Positions 38,811-49,033 of a stretch of DNA of 64,000 nt are shown here, piece after piece. How positions within the stretch are numbered: the first letter of the stretch is position 1; every line of letters starts with the position of its first letter. The notes under the pieces are model-generated. The model had not been told where the DNA came from and searched no databases. It saw only the letters and a program-made list of their open reading frames with translations. The DNA comes from Corynebacterium sp. (lineage in GTDB: Bacteria > Actinomycetota > Actinomycetes > Mycobacteriales > Mycobacteriaceae): contig NZ_JAUNKO010000005.1 of the NCBI RefSeq assembly GCF_030532715.1, positions 124,001-188,000 on the forward strand, given 5' to 3'. The position numbers and the translations under genes were made by a program.

Positions 38811-38816
38811 TACCAT
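38811..38816 (+). promoter_or_regulatory. -10 box TACCAT of the quinone reductase gene
   Basis: TACCAT ends 8 bases before ATG 38825. The GGCAGGT directly before the ATG is too close for a normal ribosome binding site, so a leaderless message is likely. Confidence 0.4.
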
Positions 38817-38824
38817 GGGCAGGT

Positions 38825-39784
38825 ATGCGAGCCATACATGTAGCCCAAACCGGCGGACCGGACGTTTTGCAGCTTGTGGAGGTCCCCGCCCCCACCCCGC
38901 AAGACGACGAAGTCCTCGTCGAAGTTCACGTCGCGGGTGTCAACTACATTGACACCTATTATCGGGAAGGCATTTACCACGCCGCCACCCCCTTTATCCC
39001 AGGGTTGGAGGGAACCGGCCGCGTCCTCGCGGACCCCCGCGGCGAGATTTCCCCCGGCACGCTCGTCGCTTGGTGCGACGGATTCGGCTCCTACGCCGAA
39101 CAAGTTTGCGTTCCGCGAGATCGCATCGTGGCGGTCCCGCAAGGCATTAGCCCGGCGGAGGCGGCCTCCATGCTGCTGCAAGGTATTACCGCCCACTACC
39201 TCACCAACGGGGTGGCCGAACTCAAGGCCGGGGACACGTGCCTGATTACCGCCGGCGCGGGCGGAGTGGGGCTCATGGCCACCCAAATGGCGGCGTCCCA
39301 GGGCGCGCGCGTGTACAGCGTGGTGTCCTCCGACGAAAAGGAAGCCGCGGCGCGCGCTGCGGGCGCCTACGAGGTGTTCCGTTATTCCGATAACCTGGCC
39401 GAACAAGTGCGCCGCCACAACGGTGGCATAGGCGTCGACGTTGTGTATGACGGCGTTGGCAAGGCCACGTTTATGGAATCACTGGAGGCCGTCCGCCCCC
39501 GCGGAATCGTATGCTTGTTCGGCGCAGCGTCGGGGCCGGTCGAGCCGTTCGACCCCCAACTTTTGAACACCCACGGTTCCATCTTCCTCACCCGCCCCTC
39601 CATCGGCGCGTGGACCGCACAGGAAGGCGAATTTGCAAAGCGGGCCCAAGCCGTCACCCAGGCGGTGCTGGACGGCACCCTCACCATCACCATCGGCGGC
39701 ACCTACCCGCTTGCCGACGCCGCCCAAGCCCACCGCGACCTAGAAGCCCGCCGCACCATGGGCTCCATCGTCCTCGAAATCTAA
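38825..39784 (+). CDS. qor: NADPH:quinone oxidoreductase (zinc-independent MDR family)
   Basis: A 319-residue medium-chain dehydrogenase/reductase without zinc ligands. The GVNYIDTYYREGIY segment and the NADPH-binding AGAGGVGLMATQMA (about 143-156) are typical of QOR enzymes that reduce quinones by one-electron steps. It lies between ctaA and ctaB, a conserved corynebacterial arrangement that hints at a respiratory-quinone link, though this is inference. Confidence 0.9.
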   Translation: MRAIHVAQTGGPDVLQLVEVPAPTPQDDEVLVEVHVAGVNYIDTYYREGIYHAATPFIPGLEGTGRVLADPRGEISPGTLVAWCDGFGSYAEQVCVPRDRIVAVPQGISPAEAASMLLQGITAHYLTNGVAELKAGDTCLITAGAGGVGLMATQMAASQGARVYSVVSSDEKEAAARAAGAYEVFRYSDNLAEQVRRHNGGIGVDVVYDGVGKATFMESLEAVRPRGIVCLFGAASGPVEPFDPQLLNTHGSIFLTRPSIGAWTAQEGEFAKRAQAVTQAVLDGTLTITIGGTYPLADAAQAHRDLEARRTMGSIVLEI

Positions 39785-39805
39785 CCCGGCTACCCAAGCC
39801 GCGAG

Positions 39806-40711
39806 TTAGAGCAGCTGCGCCATGGTGTCTAGGCCCAGCACGGCGTCCACAGAGAGGGCGACAAACACCAGCGAAAGGTAGTTGTTGGACAGGAAGAACA
39901 ACCGCATCGGCTTGACTTCCGCACCATCCTTCACCGCCAAATGCAGGCGAATCGCGGCGATCAAAAACCACAATCCAGCCCCCACCGCAGCCACGGCGTA
40001 CACCCAACCTGCGGCGGGGATCAGCGCAAACGTGGCCGCCACAGTGGCCAGCGTGTACCACACAATCTGGGCCGTCACCTGCGCGGGTTTCCGCACCACC
40101 GGCATCATGGGCACGCCGGCGGCCTCATAATCCTCCCGGTAGCGCATGGCCAACGCCCAGGTGTGCGGGGGCGTCCAGAAGAAGATCACCAAAAACAACA
40201 CAATGGCCTGCCACCATTGACCTGGCACATCCGCATTATCGGTGATCACCGCCCAGCCGACCATGACTGGCATACACCCGGCGGCGCCGCCCCACACCAC
40301 ATTTTGCGGGGTGCTCCGCTTCAACCACTTTGTGTAAATGAAAATGTAAAACGCGATGGTTGCCATTACAAACAGCGCCGCCAGCAACGAATTACAGAGC
40401 AGCCACAGCCACAAAAAGCTCACCACAGTAAGCGTCCAAGCGAATACGGTGGCCTGCCGATCCGAAACGGTTTTCTTGGCCAAGGGGCGGCGCTCCGTGC
40501 GCTTCATCACCTTGTCAATATCGGAATCGGCCACCATGTTGAACGTGTTTGCGGCGGCAGCCCCCATCCAGCCGCCGATGAGCGTTAACAGGATTAACCC
40601 AATCTGGTTTTCGCCGCGATCTGCCTGCAGCATCGCTGGAATCGTGGCCACCAGCAGGAGTTCAATAACCCTTGGTTTCGTCAGCGCGATGTAGGCCTTG
40701 ATCGTCTCCAA
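39806..40711 (-). CDS. ctaB: Haem O synthase (protohaem IX farnesyltransferase)
   Basis: A 301-residue UbiA-family prenyltransferase with about nine membrane helices that adds a farnesyl group to haem b. The first Asp-rich motif is [15 protein letters not shown] and the second region includes [14 protein letters not shown]. The TTG at 40711 is chosen because GGAGGA lies 6 bases before it; a TTG nine codons earlier is the outer limit of the frame. It is divergent from tkt and works with ctaA in haem A synthesis. Confidence 0.93.
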   Translation of the reverse strand: METIKAYIALTKPRVIELLLVATIPAMLQADRGENQIGLILLTLIGGWMGAAAANTFNMVADSDIDKVMKRTERRPLAKKTVSDRQATVFAWTLTVVSFLWLWLLCNSLLAALFVMATIAFYIFIYTKWLKRSTPQNVVWGGAAGCMPVMVGWAVITDNADVPGQWWQAIVLFLVIFFWTPPHTWALAMRYREDYEAAGVPMMPVVRKPAQVTAQIVWYTLATVAATFALIPAAGWVYAVAAVGAGLWFLIAAIRLHLAVKDGAEVKPMRLFFLSNNYLSLVFVALSVDAVLGLDTMAQLL

Positions 40712-40908
40712 GGGTTTTCCTCCAGCACAGTTTTTCAAGTAAGGGAATTCGTATCAAGAATACGCAACTAGGCCATGGTATCCCTCACAAGGTGGTTCAC
40801 CCAATCGGGCACCATTCGAATAATCGCACTAGAATTGTGACGGACGTACGCCACAGGCAGGCTGCGCACCAACCATATTTTCTATTACCAGAAGCAAGGA
40901 TGGCCACC

Positions 40909-42996
40909 GTGACTCTGTCGCCCGAACTCAAGGCCCTGACCACTCGCAGCTACCCAGGCGATTGGGATGAGCTTGATACCCTCGCCGTGGATACCGCCCG
41001 TATCCTCGCCGCCGACGCCGTGCAAAAGTGCGGTTCCGGCCACCCCGGCACCGCAATGAGCTTGGCCCCACTGGCCTACACGCTGTTCCAGCGCGTCATG
41101 AACCTAGACCCCACCGACCCCAGGTGGGCTGGGCGCGACCGGTTCGTATTGTCCTGCGGCCACTCCTCGCTCACGCAGTACATTCAGCTGTACTACGGCG
41201 GCTTCGGGTTGGAAATGGATGACCTCAAGGCGCTCCGCACGTGGGGTGCGAAAACCCCCGGCCACCCCGAGTATGGGCACACCGACGGTGTGGAAATCAC
41301 CACCGGCCCCCTAGGTCAGGGCCTCGCCTCCGCCGTGGGCATGGCCATGGCCTCCCGCCGCGAGCGTGGCCTGTTCGACCCCACCGCCCCGGCCGGCGAA
41401 TCCCCATTCGACCACTACATTTATGTGATCGCCTCGGACGGTGACCTGCAGGAAGGCGTCACGGCGGAAGCCTGCTCCCTGGCCGGTACTCAGCAACTGG
41501 GCAACCTGATCGTGTTCTGGGACGACAACCGCATCTCCATCGAGGAAGACACGGCCATCGCGTTTACCGAGGATGTGTGCGCACGCTACCGCGCCTACGG
41601 CTGGCAGGTCTTGGAAATCGAAGGCGGCGAAAACGTCACCGCGATCGAGGAGGCGGTGGCCGCGGCCAAGGCGGACCCGCGGCCTACCTTTATTCGACTG
41701 CGCACCATTATCGGCTTCCCGGCGCCGAGCATGATGAACACCGGCAGCGTACACGGCGCCGCCCTCGGGGCTGCGGAAGTCGCCGCCACCAAACGCGAAC
41801 TGGGCTTCGATCCCGAGGTGGACTTCCCCATGACGGACGAACTCATTGCGCACACGCGCAAGCTAACGGAACGCGGCGCGGATAAGCACGCCGTGTGGCA
41901 GCAAAAGTTCGACGCGTGGGCGCAGGCCAACCCCGAGCGCAAGGCACTATTCGAGCGGCTTGCGGCGCGCGAACTGCCCGCAGGATTCGCGGACGAGCTT
42001 CCCACCTGGGACGCCGGTGAATCCGTGGCCACCCGAAAGGCTTCCGAAGCCACCCTGCAGGCGCTGGCGGCCACCATGCCGGAACTGTGGGGCGGTTCCG
42101 CGGACCTTGCAGGTTCGAACAACACTGTGATCAAAGGCTCCCCCTCGTTTGGCCCCGAAGACATCACCACAGCCACGTGGACGGCGGAACCATACGGCCG
42201 CAACCTGCACTTTGGCATCCGGGAGCACGCCATGGGTGCGATCATGAACGGCATCGCCCTGCACGGCGGCACCCGCGTTTACGGCGGCACGTTCCTCATT
42301 TTCTCCGACTACATGCGCCCCGCGGTGCGGCTGGCCGCACTTATGGGCACGGACGCGTACTACGTGTGGACACACGACTCCATTGGCCTGGGCGAGGACG
42401 GCCCGACGCACCAGCCGGTGGAACAGCTGGCCACGCTGCGCGCCATCCCCGAAATGTCCATGCTGCGCCCCGCGGACGCCAACGAAACCGCCGCCGCGTG
42501 GAAGGCCGCCTTGGAATACCCTGCCGGGCCGAAAGGCCTTGCGCTTACCCGACAAAATGTTCCCGTGCTTGAGGGCACGAAGGAACGTGCCGCAGCAGGG
42601 GTAGCTCGCGGCGGGTACGTGCTCGTCGAGGGCGCCGAAACCCCGGATGTGATCCTCATGGCCACCGGCTCCGAGGTGCAGCTTGCGGTGGCGGCGGCCG
42701 CCGAACTCGCCGCCGACGGGGTGGCGGCGCGTGTGGTGTCCATGCCGTGCCTGGACTGGTTCTTGGAGCAGGACCAGGCCTACATCGATTCCGTGCTGCC
42801 GCCGCAGGTTGCCGCGCGGGTGTCCGTGGAGGCGGGCATTGCCATGCCGTGGTACCGCCTGCTGGGTACTGCTGGCCGGCCGGTGTCGCTGGAGCATTTC
42901 GGCGCGTCCGCACCGTACCAGAAGCTTTATGACGAATTCGGTATTACCGTGGATGCTGTTGTCGCTGCTGCGCGCGACTCGATCGCAGCAGTGTAA
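40909..42996 (+). CDS. tkt: Transketolase
   Basis: About 695 residues, thiamine-diphosphate dependent; it transfers two-carbon units in the non-oxidative pentose phosphate pathway. [13 protein letters not shown], the ThDP motif [14 protein letters not shown]... FWDDN and the pyrimidine-domain [11 protein letters not shown] are intact. AAGGA lies 8 bases before GTG 40909; ATG 40900 three codons earlier lacks a spaced ribosome binding site but would match the family N-terminus [10 protein letters not shown] equally well. A TAGAAT -10-like box at 40,830 may drive the operon tkt-tal-zwf-opcA-pgl. Confidence 0.96.
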   Translation: MTLSPELKALTTRSYPGDWDELDTLAVDTARILAADAVQKCGSGHPGTAMSLAPLAYTLFQRVMNLDPTDPRWAGRDRFVLSCGHSSLTQYIQLYYGGFGLEMDDLKALRTWGAKTPGHPEYGHTDGVEITTGPLGQGLASAVGMAMASRRERGLFDPTAPAGESPFDHYIYVIASDGDLQEGVTAEACSLAGTQQLGNLIVFWDDNRISIEEDTAIAFTEDVCARYRAYGWQVLEIEGGENVTAIEEAVAAAKADPRPTFIRLRTIIGFPAPSMMNTGSVHGAALGAAEVAATKRELGFDPEVDFPMTDELIAHTRKLTERGADKHAVWQQKFDAWAQANPERKALFERLAARELPAGFADELPTWDAGESVATRKASEATLQALAATMPELWGGSADLAGSNNTVIKGSPSFGPEDITTATWTAEPYGRNLHFGIREHAMGAIMNGIALHGGTRVYGGTFLIFSDYMRPAVRLAALMGTDAYYVWTHDSIGLGEDGPTHQPVEQLATLRAIPEMSMLRPADANETAAAWKAALEYPAGPKGLALTRQNVPVLEGTKERAAAGVARGGYVLVEGAETPDVILMATGSEVQLAVAAAAELAADGVAARVVSMPCLDWFLEQDQAYIDSVLPPQVAARVSVEAGIAMPWYRLLGTAGRPVSLEHFGASAPYQKLYDEFGITVDAVVAAARDSIAAV

Positions 42997-43034
42997 CCGC
43001 ACACCAGGCAACCCCTACCAGGAAGAGTAACGCT

Positions 43035-44126
43035 ATGAACCACCTCGAGAAGCTGCGCGAATTGGGCACTTCGTGCTGGTTGGACGATTTGTCACGCGAC
43101 CGGCTGGACTCTGGGAATTTGGAGGAGCTGATTCGCACCAAGGCGATTGTCGGCGTGACCACCAATCCGGCGATTTTCGCGGCGGCGATGACGCAAGGCA
43201 CCGCCTACGACGAGCAAATCGCCCACCTGCGTGCCGACGGCGCGAAAGCGGAACGCGCCGTGTACGCCATGGCGATCGAGGACGTCCGCCGTGCCTGCGA
43301 CATCTTCATGGATATCTACGAAGCCTCCGGCGGCAGCGATGGCCGAGTATCCATCGAGGTGGATCCGCGAATCGCCGCGGACCGGGACGCTACGGTAGCC
43401 CAGGCGCGGCAACTGTGGGAACGCGTGGACCGCCCCAACGTGATGATTAAGATCCCGGCCACGCCGGAATCGCTGCAGGCGGTCACCGACGTTACCGCCG
43501 AAGGCATCAGCGTGAATGTGACGTTGATTTTCTCGGTGAGCCGCTACCGCGAGGTGGTTGCCGCCTACCTTGAGGGGCTCACCCGCGCCGCCGAAAACGG
43601 CGTCGATATTTCAAAGATTCATTCGGTGGCCTCGTTCTTTGTGTCGCGGCTGGATACGGAAGTGGATCGCCGCCTCGAGGACATTGGCACCCCGGAAGCC
43701 TTGGCGTTGCGCGGCAAGGCCGGTGTGGCAAACGCGCAGCTGGCGTACCAAGCCTTCACCGAGCTTTTCGACGACGCGCCGGGCAACGTCCAGCGCCCCC
43801 TGTGGGCCTCCACCGGGGTGAAGAACCCGGACTATCCCGCCACCCTGTACGTGACGGAGCTGGCTGGCCCGAACACGGTGAACACCATGCCGGAAGCCAC
43901 CATTGACGCGGTGCTCGCCGCGGGCGGCCTCCACGGCGACACGCTGACCGGCGCCGGCGAGCGCGCCCAGCAGGTGCTCAAAGACTTGGACACCGTCGGC
44001 GTAGACCTCGCCGATGTGTTCGAGGTCCTGGAGCGTGAAGGCGTGGAAAAGTTTGTGGCAAGCTGGACCGAATTGCTGGACTCCATGACCAGCCGCCTCG
44101 CCGACGAGCGCAACCTACCACGCTAA
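43035..44126 (+). CDS. tal: Transaldolase
   Basis: A 363-residue actinobacterial transaldolase that moves a dihydroxyacetone unit between sugar phosphates. The Schiff-base lysine is in [10 protein letters not shown] (K139), and GVTTNPAIF near residue 40 is the family N-terminal signature. AGGAAGAG precedes the ATG. It is the second gene of the pentose phosphate operon, 38 bases after tkt. Confidence 0.96.
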   Translation: MNHLEKLRELGTSCWLDDLSRDRLDSGNLEELIRTKAIVGVTTNPAIFAAAMTQGTAYDEQIAHLRADGAKAERAVYAMAIEDVRRACDIFMDIYEASGGSDGRVSIEVDPRIAADRDATVAQARQLWERVDRPNVMIKIPATPESLQAVTDVTAEGISVNVTLIFSVSRYREVVAAYLEGLTRAAENGVDISKIHSVASFFVSRLDTEVDRRLEDIGTPEALALRGKAGVANAQLAYQAFTELFDDAPGNVQRPLWASTGVKNPDYPATLYVTELAGPNTVNTMPEATIDAVLAAGGLHGDTLTGAGERAQQVLKDLDTVGVDLADVFEVLEREGVEKFVASWTELLDSMTSRLADERNLPR

Positions 44127-44150
44127 CGAACAGTTCTAAGAGAGAGTTAC

Positions 44151-45683
44151 GTGACACACGCACACTTCGGCATGCCGGATAACCCGCTCCGCGATAGCAC
44201 CGACAAGCGGCTCCCGCGCATCGCCGGGCCGTCCGGGATGGTCATCTTCGGCGTCACCGGCGACCTGGCCCGCAAAAAACTCCTGCCCGCCATCTACGAC
44301 CTTGCAAACCGCGGCCTGCTTCCGCCGGGATTCGCACTGGTTGGCTACGGGCGGCGGGACTGGTCCAAAGCTGAATTCCAAGACTATGTGCGCGCCGCCG
44401 TCACCGCCGGCGCCCGCACGGAATTCCGCGAGCACGTGTGGGATCGGCTTGCCGAAGGCATGGAGTTTGTCACCGGAACCTTCGACCGCGACGCCGACTT
44501 CGATGCCCTGGCGGACACTCTCGCCGGCATCCAAGCGGCGGCCGGAAACTGGGCCTACTACCTTTCCGTACCCCCCGACTTCTTCGCCGACGTGTGCCAC
44601 CAATTGCAACGCTCCGGGCTGGCTCAAGGCCCGGACGGCACGTGGCGCCGCGTGATCATTGAAAAACCATTCGGGCACGACCTGGAGTCTGCACGGCACC
44701 TCAACCACATTGTGAATTCGGTGTTCCCGGAATCCTCGGTGTTCCGCATCGACCACTACCTTGGCAAAGAAACCGTGCAAAACATCATGGCCTTACGCTT
44801 TGCCAACCAATTGTTCGACCCGCTGTGGAATGCGCACTACATCGACCACGTGCAAATCACCATGGCGGAAGACATCGGCCTGGGCGGCCGCGCCGGCTAC
44901 TACGACGGCATCGGCGCCGCCCGCGACGTGATCCAAAACCACCTGCTGCAATTGCTGGCGCTGGTGGCCATGGAAGAACCCATCGCCTTTACCCCCCACG
45001 AGCTTCAGGCCGAGAAGGTCAAGGTACTGCGCGCCACCTCCCCAATGTATCCGCTGGCGAAAACCACCGCCCGCGGCCAATACACCGCCGGCTGGCAAGG
45101 CAGCGAAAAGGTTCGCGGCCTGCGGGAAGAAGACGGCTTTGATGAAAACTCCGAAACGGAAACCTTCGCCGCCTGCACCCTCCAAATCAATTCGCGCCGC
45201 TGGGCGGGTGTGCCGTTCTACCTCCGCACCGGCAAACGCCTCGGCCGCCGCGTCACGGAAATCGCGTTGGTGTTCAAACCCGCCCCGCACCTGCCATTCG
45301 AAGACGGCATGACCGCCGCACTCGGCCCCAACGCCGTGGTGATCCGTGTGCAGCCAGACGAGGGCGTACTCATGCGCTTCGGCTCCAAAGTGCCCGGATC
45401 CACCATGGAAGTCCGCGACGTAAACATGGACTTCTCCTACTCCGAATCCTTCACCGAGGAATCCCCCGAAGCCTACGAACGCCTCATCCTCGACGCGCTC
45501 CTCGATGAATCCAGCCTGTTCCCCACCAACGAGGAAGTGGAACTCAGCTGGAAAATCTTGGACCCCATCCTGGAATACTGGGCCGCCCACGGCCGCCCCG
45601 ACGACTACGCCGCGGGCACCTGGGGCCCCGAAAGCGCGGAGCGTATGCTGGCCCGCAACGACCGCACGTGGCGCCGCCCGTAA
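44151..45683 (+). CDS. zwf: Glucose-6-phosphate 1-dehydrogenase
   Basis: A 510-residue NADP-dependent enzyme for the first step of the oxidative pentose phosphate pathway. The nucleotide-binding GVTGDLARKKLLPAIYDL is near residue 35, and the active-site signature RIDHYLGKE is near residue 200. In corynebacteria it works together with OpcA, encoded 20 bases downstream. GTG start after AGAGAGAG. Confidence 0.97.
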   Translation: MTHAHFGMPDNPLRDSTDKRLPRIAGPSGMVIFGVTGDLARKKLLPAIYDLANRGLLPPGFALVGYGRRDWSKAEFQDYVRAAVTAGARTEFREHVWDRLAEGMEFVTGTFDRDADFDALADTLAGIQAAAGNWAYYLSVPPDFFADVCHQLQRSGLAQGPDGTWRRVIIEKPFGHDLESARHLNHIVNSVFPESSVFRIDHYLGKETVQNIMALRFANQLFDPLWNAHYIDHVQITMAEDIGLGGRAGYYDGIGAARDVIQNHLLQLLALVAMEEPIAFTPHELQAEKVKVLRATSPMYPLAKTTARGQYTAGWQGSEKVRGLREEDGFDENSETETFAACTLQINSRRWAGVPFYLRTGKRLGRRVTEIALVFKPAPHLPFEDGMTAALGPNAVVIRVQPDEGVLMRFGSKVPGSTMEVRDVNMDFSYSESFTEESPEAYERLILDALLDESSLFPTNEEVELSWKILDPILEYWAAHGRPDDYAAGTWGPESAERMLARNDRTWRRP

Positions 45684-45703
45684 CACTTGTTTGAAAGGCA
45701 ACC

Positions 45704-46678
45704 ATGATCTTTGATCTCCCCGATACCGGCACCCGGGAAATAGCCCGGCAGCTCGTTGCCATTCGGGAAACCGGCACCCAGGTGGCCACCGGCCGCGTGC
45801 TCACCCTCATCGTCGTAGCCAACGCCGACGACGATATTGAACAACTCGTCGACTGCCTCACGGTGGCGACGCGGGAACACCCGTCCCGCGTCCTGCTGCT
45901 CATCGCCGACGGCACCAACGGCGACACCGAGTCCCGCCTTGACGCCCAGATCCGCATGGGCGGCGACGCCGGCGCCGCCGAAATCGTTGTGCTGCGCCTG
46001 CAGGGCGAAGTCGCGGACCACATGGCCGCGGTGGCTACCCCCCTGCTTTTGCCCGACACCCCCATTGTGGCGTGGTGGCCATCGATCGCGCCCATGAACC
46101 CCGCGGTGGATCCGATCGGCCACATCGCGCAGCGCCGCATCACCGATGCTCGCTTCGACCCACCGGAAGATTCGATCTACCGGCGGCGCACCCAATACAC
46201 TCCCGGCGACTCCGACATGGCGTGGGCCCGCATCACGCCGTGGCGCGGCATTGTCGCCGCCAGCCTCAACCAACCCCCCTATAAAAAAATCATCGACGCA
46301 GTGGTCCACGGCCCCGCGGACAGCCCCAGCGCCGACCTCGCCGCGGGTTGGCTAGCCGATCGGCTCGACGTGAACATCGTCCGCGAATCCACCCCGCAGG
46401 ACATGATCCCCCGTGACGAATCCGGCAACGAATGCCTCCCCGTCCTCCGCGTAGACCTAATCCGCGACGACAACTCCACGATCACCATCACCGTCCGGGA
46501 CTCCCAAACCCTCGCGGTGCAGGTACCAGGGCATACAGAAGCCCTCGTCGCGCTCGGCCCCCGCAGCACCGCGGATTGCTTGGCCGAAGAACTCCGCCAT
46601 CTCGACCCCGACCGCGCCTATGCGCGCGCCCTCCGCGGACTTTCCCGCGTCCGCTACGTCGACGCATTCGAACACTAA
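45704..46678 (+). CDS. opcA: OpcA, glucose-6-phosphate dehydrogenase assembly protein
   Basis: A 324-residue protein of the OpcA family, required for assembly or full activity of glucose-6-phosphate dehydrogenase. The family pattern LLLPDTPIVAWWPSIAPMNPAVDPIGHIAQRRITDA is present around residues 108-145. The ATG follows AAAGG, and the gene sits between zwf and pgl as usual. Confidence 0.95.
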   Translation: MIFDLPDTGTREIARQLVAIRETGTQVATGRVLTLIVVANADDDIEQLVDCLTVATREHPSRVLLLIADGTNGDTESRLDAQIRMGGDAGAAEIVVLRLQGEVADHMAAVATPLLLPDTPIVAWWPSIAPMNPAVDPIGHIAQRRITDARFDPPEDSIYRRRTQYTPGDSDMAWARITPWRGIVAASLNQPPYKKIIDAVVHGPADSPSADLAAGWLADRLDVNIVRESTPQDMIPRDESGNECLPVLRVDLIRDDNSTITITVRDSQTLAVQVPGHTEALVALGPRSTADCLAEELRHLDPDRAYARALRGLSRVRYVDAFEH

Positions 46679-46695
46679 CCCGCCTGAGGAACCCC

Positions 46696-47397
46696 ATGGT
46701 CACCGTCATCCCCGTCCCCGATCTCGAAGAACTTACCACCCGCGCGGCCGAACACACCCGCGACGTCATCAGCGCCGCACAAACCGCCGGCGACGGCTAC
46801 GCCCGCATCGTCCTCACCGGCGGCGGCGCCGGCATCGGCACCTTACGCAAACTTCGCGAACTAGACAACGTCGATTGGTCCCGCGTCCACGTCTTTTTCG
46901 GAGACGAACGCAACGTCCCAGCATCGCACTCAGATTCGAATGAAGGCCAGGCCCGCGAGGCATTGCTCGACCACGTTGGCATCCCCGAGGAACACATCCA
47001 CAGCTGGCAGCTCGGCGAACTGCCTCTCGACGCCGCCGTAACAGCCTACGCCGAAACCCTCGCCGAATTCGCACCACAAGGCTTCGACCTACACTTCCTC
47101 GGCATGGGGGGAGAAGGCCACATTAACTCCCTATTCCCCCACACCGCCGCCGTCCGCGAACAACAAGCCCTCACCCTCGCCGTCACTGATTCCCCGAAAC
47201 CTCCAGCCGAACGCGGCACCCTCACCCTGCCCGCCGTCGCCCAAGCCAACCATGTGTGGCTCCTCGTCAGCGGCGCCGAAAAAGCCGAAGCCGCCGCCCA
47301 AGTGATCGCCGGCGCACCTGCTGAAGACTGGCCCGCCGCCGGGGCACACGGCAAACAAGAAACACTCCTGTTCCTCGCCGCCGACGCGCAACGCTAG
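46696..47397 (+). CDS. pgl: 6-Phosphogluconolactonase
   Basis: A 233-residue NagB/DevB-type lactonase that hydrolyses 6-phosphogluconolactone. The motifs VHVFFGDERNVP and GFDLHFLGMGGEGHINSLFPHT are diagnostic. The frame is open far upstream inside opcA, but ATG 46696 has GAGGA 5 bases upstream. It is the last gene of the operon; a hairpin at 47,451 may end transcription. Confidence 0.95.
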   Translation: MVTVIPVPDLEELTTRAAEHTRDVISAAQTAGDGYARIVLTGGGAGIGTLRKLRELDNVDWSRVHVFFGDERNVPASHSDSNEGQAREALLDHVGIPEEHIHSWQLGELPLDAAVTAYAETLAEFAPQGFDLHFLGMGGEGHINSLFPHTAAVREQQALTLAVTDSPKPPAERGTLTLPAVAQANHVWLLVSGAEKAEAAAQVIAGAPAEDWPAAGAHGKQETLLFLAADAQR

Positions 47398-47450
47398 AAA
47401 CACTCAGCTTTCATCAACCGCGGCGCCGGCATACTGCGGCGCACTCAGGG

Positions 47451-47481
47451 ACAGACCCACTACATCAAGGGGTGGGCCTGT
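47451..47481 (+). terminator. Probable terminator of the tkt-pgl operon
   Basis: ACAGACCCAC pairs with GTGGGCCTGT (one mismatch) around an 11-base loop, followed by only two or three T residues. Position, 53 bases after pgl, suits an operon end. The rest of 47,398-47,626 shows no gene. Confidence 0.5.
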
Positions 47482-47626
47482 TTGGCCGACCTTGGCACCT
47501 GCGGGTCACGCCGCCCCGAATGTAAACCGCTTGTACAGTGAATGCGCACAGGTGGCCCGTGGGCGCCATCCGCCTCCGCAGCAACAGGCGCCCCGAGAAA
47601 AGCACTACATGTAGAATCTGTGAATC

Positions 47627-47655
47627 TTGTGTAACTGTTAGATTTCGATTAGAAT
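47627..47655 (+). promoter_or_regulatory. Promoter of the 35-residue gene
   Basis: TTGTGT (47,627-47,632) and TAGAAT (47,650-47,655) are spaced by 17 bases, the best -35/-10 pair seen in the window. The expected start site near 47,662 gives a leader of about 34 bases. Confidence 0.65.
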
Positions 47656-47695
47656 TGGCGTCGCTATTGTTCATCGATTGACATTGGAGGATTTC

Positions 47696-47803
47696 ATGTC
47701 CTGGTTCTTGGATTTCCCGTTCGGTAGCTACGCCTGGCACTGGTGGTACGACGTGGACGTCGAAGGTCTGCTTGACATCATCGCCCCGAAGATTGCCGTG
47801 TAA
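47696..47803 (+). CDS. 35-residue Trp-rich small protein, possibly a porin-like or membrane-active peptide
   Basis: An ORF of 36 codons: it begins MSWFLDFPFGSYAWHWWY and ends GLLDIIAPKIAV. It has four Trp, a net negative charge and an amphipathic C-terminal half, and no signal peptide. GGAGG lies 5 bases before the ATG, a good promoter lies upstream, and a 12-bp terminator begins 20 bases after the stop, so it is a complete single-gene unit. I do not recognise it. Corynebacterial PorA/PorH channel proteins are also tiny, acidic and without signal peptide, so a PorA-like role is one possibility. A regulatory leader peptide is less likely, since nothing amino-acid-related follows. Confidence 0.75.
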   Translation: MSWFLDFPFGSYAWHWWYDVDVEGLLDIIAPKIAV

Positions 47804-47822
47804 CAGCAACTAAGGCACACAA

Positions 47823-47855
47823 GGGTTCTTTTCTGAAACACCCAGAAAAGAACCC
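47823..47855 (+). terminator. Intrinsic terminator after the small gene
   Basis: A perfect 12-bp stem GGGTTCTTTTCT/AGAAAAGAACCC with a 9-base loop, followed by ATTTACTATTT. It works in both orientations only weakly for T-richness, but suits the small gene 20 bases upstream. Confidence 0.75.
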
Positions 47856-47874
47856 ATTTACTATTTGAACAACA

Positions 47875-48527
47875 ATGAAACCGCACTCGCAGCAGGGCAT
47901 CGCTCAAGCAACCGGTGGCACCTATTCAGACGCCGCTAGTTCTGAAGGTTTAACGGCATCCTTAACCACAGCCACCACCCGCACAGCGGTCAGCTTCCAG
48001 TTGCCTGCGCAACGGGTGGAGTTTTCCGCCGATACAACGAAGGCGCCATCATTAGACGTTGGCACCTTGGATAATTCCGCCCACTATCACGCGGAGATTA
48101 CAACACCCGAAAACGAAAACGCCTACGCCAAAATTACAGTTCCGGAAGGCCACTGGCTCCACGTTGGGTTTAATACCGTACCGCCCCTTGGCACCAAAAC
48201 ATTTTTAGAGGATCATTACGGTATCAGTTTCTCCGCAGGAAACTGTACTGGTGACATTGTGAGCGCAAGCGACCTCACCATCGCCGCAGTCCCAGCCCCA
48301 ACTGAAGCTGGCGATGACACCATTGAGGCCGAAATTGTGGAAGGTGAAACCCAATGCCTCGTCGTTCCCATCAAATGGGGCCAAGCGCAACCGCCACCGA
48401 GCCAACCGAACGCACCGAGCCAGCATCGGACAACAACCAAACCAACTGGCTACTGCCCATTGACATCGGGGCATTCATTCTCGCCCTGATCGGAATCGGG
48501 ATTACCATCATCATCCGCAGGAAATAG
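47875..48527 (+). pseudogene. Remnant of a membrane-anchored VWA-type surface protein
   Basis: The frame begins GIAQATGGTYSDAASSEGLTASLTTATTRT, which looks like the end of a von Willebrand A domain, followed by a beta-rich extracellular region (about 40-160). It has no start of the VWA domain and no signal peptide, so the 5' part is missing. Near 48,375 the frame breaks: the +2-shifted frame continues TATEPTERTEPASDNNQTNW and then LLPIDIGAFILALIGIGITIII plus RRK and a stop at 48,527, a typical C-terminal membrane anchor. Hence 5' truncated and frameshifted. Confidence 0.7.
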
Positions 48528-48570
48528 CCAAACCTATACAAACTGGTCGACCGCTGGACGCAAGAACCGA

Positions 48571-49033
48571 CCTGCATGCAGGTGCAATCAGTGAACGTGC
48601 TGCCGCGCGCCCACCACCTGACGTTCTGCCCGCACCCCAGCATTATCGACGCGAACTGAGCTGAATACGATCAGCCTGAAACCCTCTCATCCCGCGAGAG
48701 CGACACCGGTTTTTCAGCATTAGAGACGCTAAACGCAAAGAGCACTCGGGTTGGAATTGGAACTCCACCGAACTCACAATCGAATACCTGTTGAAGGCGG
48801 GAATTTTGGCGACAACGGGACCCAATAGCCCGTTCAATTCGCCGATTTAGCACCGCAAACACACCCATGGTCACGGTGCCTTACCATTCGTGTTCAACGA
48901 AAAGCTGGGCGGACGGGTCGATTTCAAAGCCGATCGCACAAACGGAACATTGCTCGTACAACAACGCACGCGGGAGCTCGACAGCCCAAGCGTGGCCCCG
49001 GCCACTGAGCCGCCAAAACGCATTGTGTGGTAA
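48571..49033 (+). pseudogene. YcaQ-like (winged-helix) DNA glycosylase pseudogene
   Basis: Three pieces of the YcaQ/AlkX-type family are recognisable in order: MQVQSVNVLPRAHHL (cf. QIDSVNVLxRAHYL), WNWNSTELTIEYLLKAGIL (cf. WxWxxxKxALEYLxxxGEL) and LPFVFNEKLGGRVDFKADR (cf. LPxLxGDRLVARVDLKADR). The last two are in one frame but separated by a TAG at about 48,848, and most of the middle of the protein is gone. The 3' end at 49,033 abuts the leader region of the ABC-F gene. Confidence 0.6.

Noticed and set aside
47696..47855. Trp leader peptide and transcription attenuator
   Set aside because: The Trp cluster and terminator fit superficially, but no tryptophan-related gene follows and the ORF is longer than usual leaders; kept as a small gene instead.
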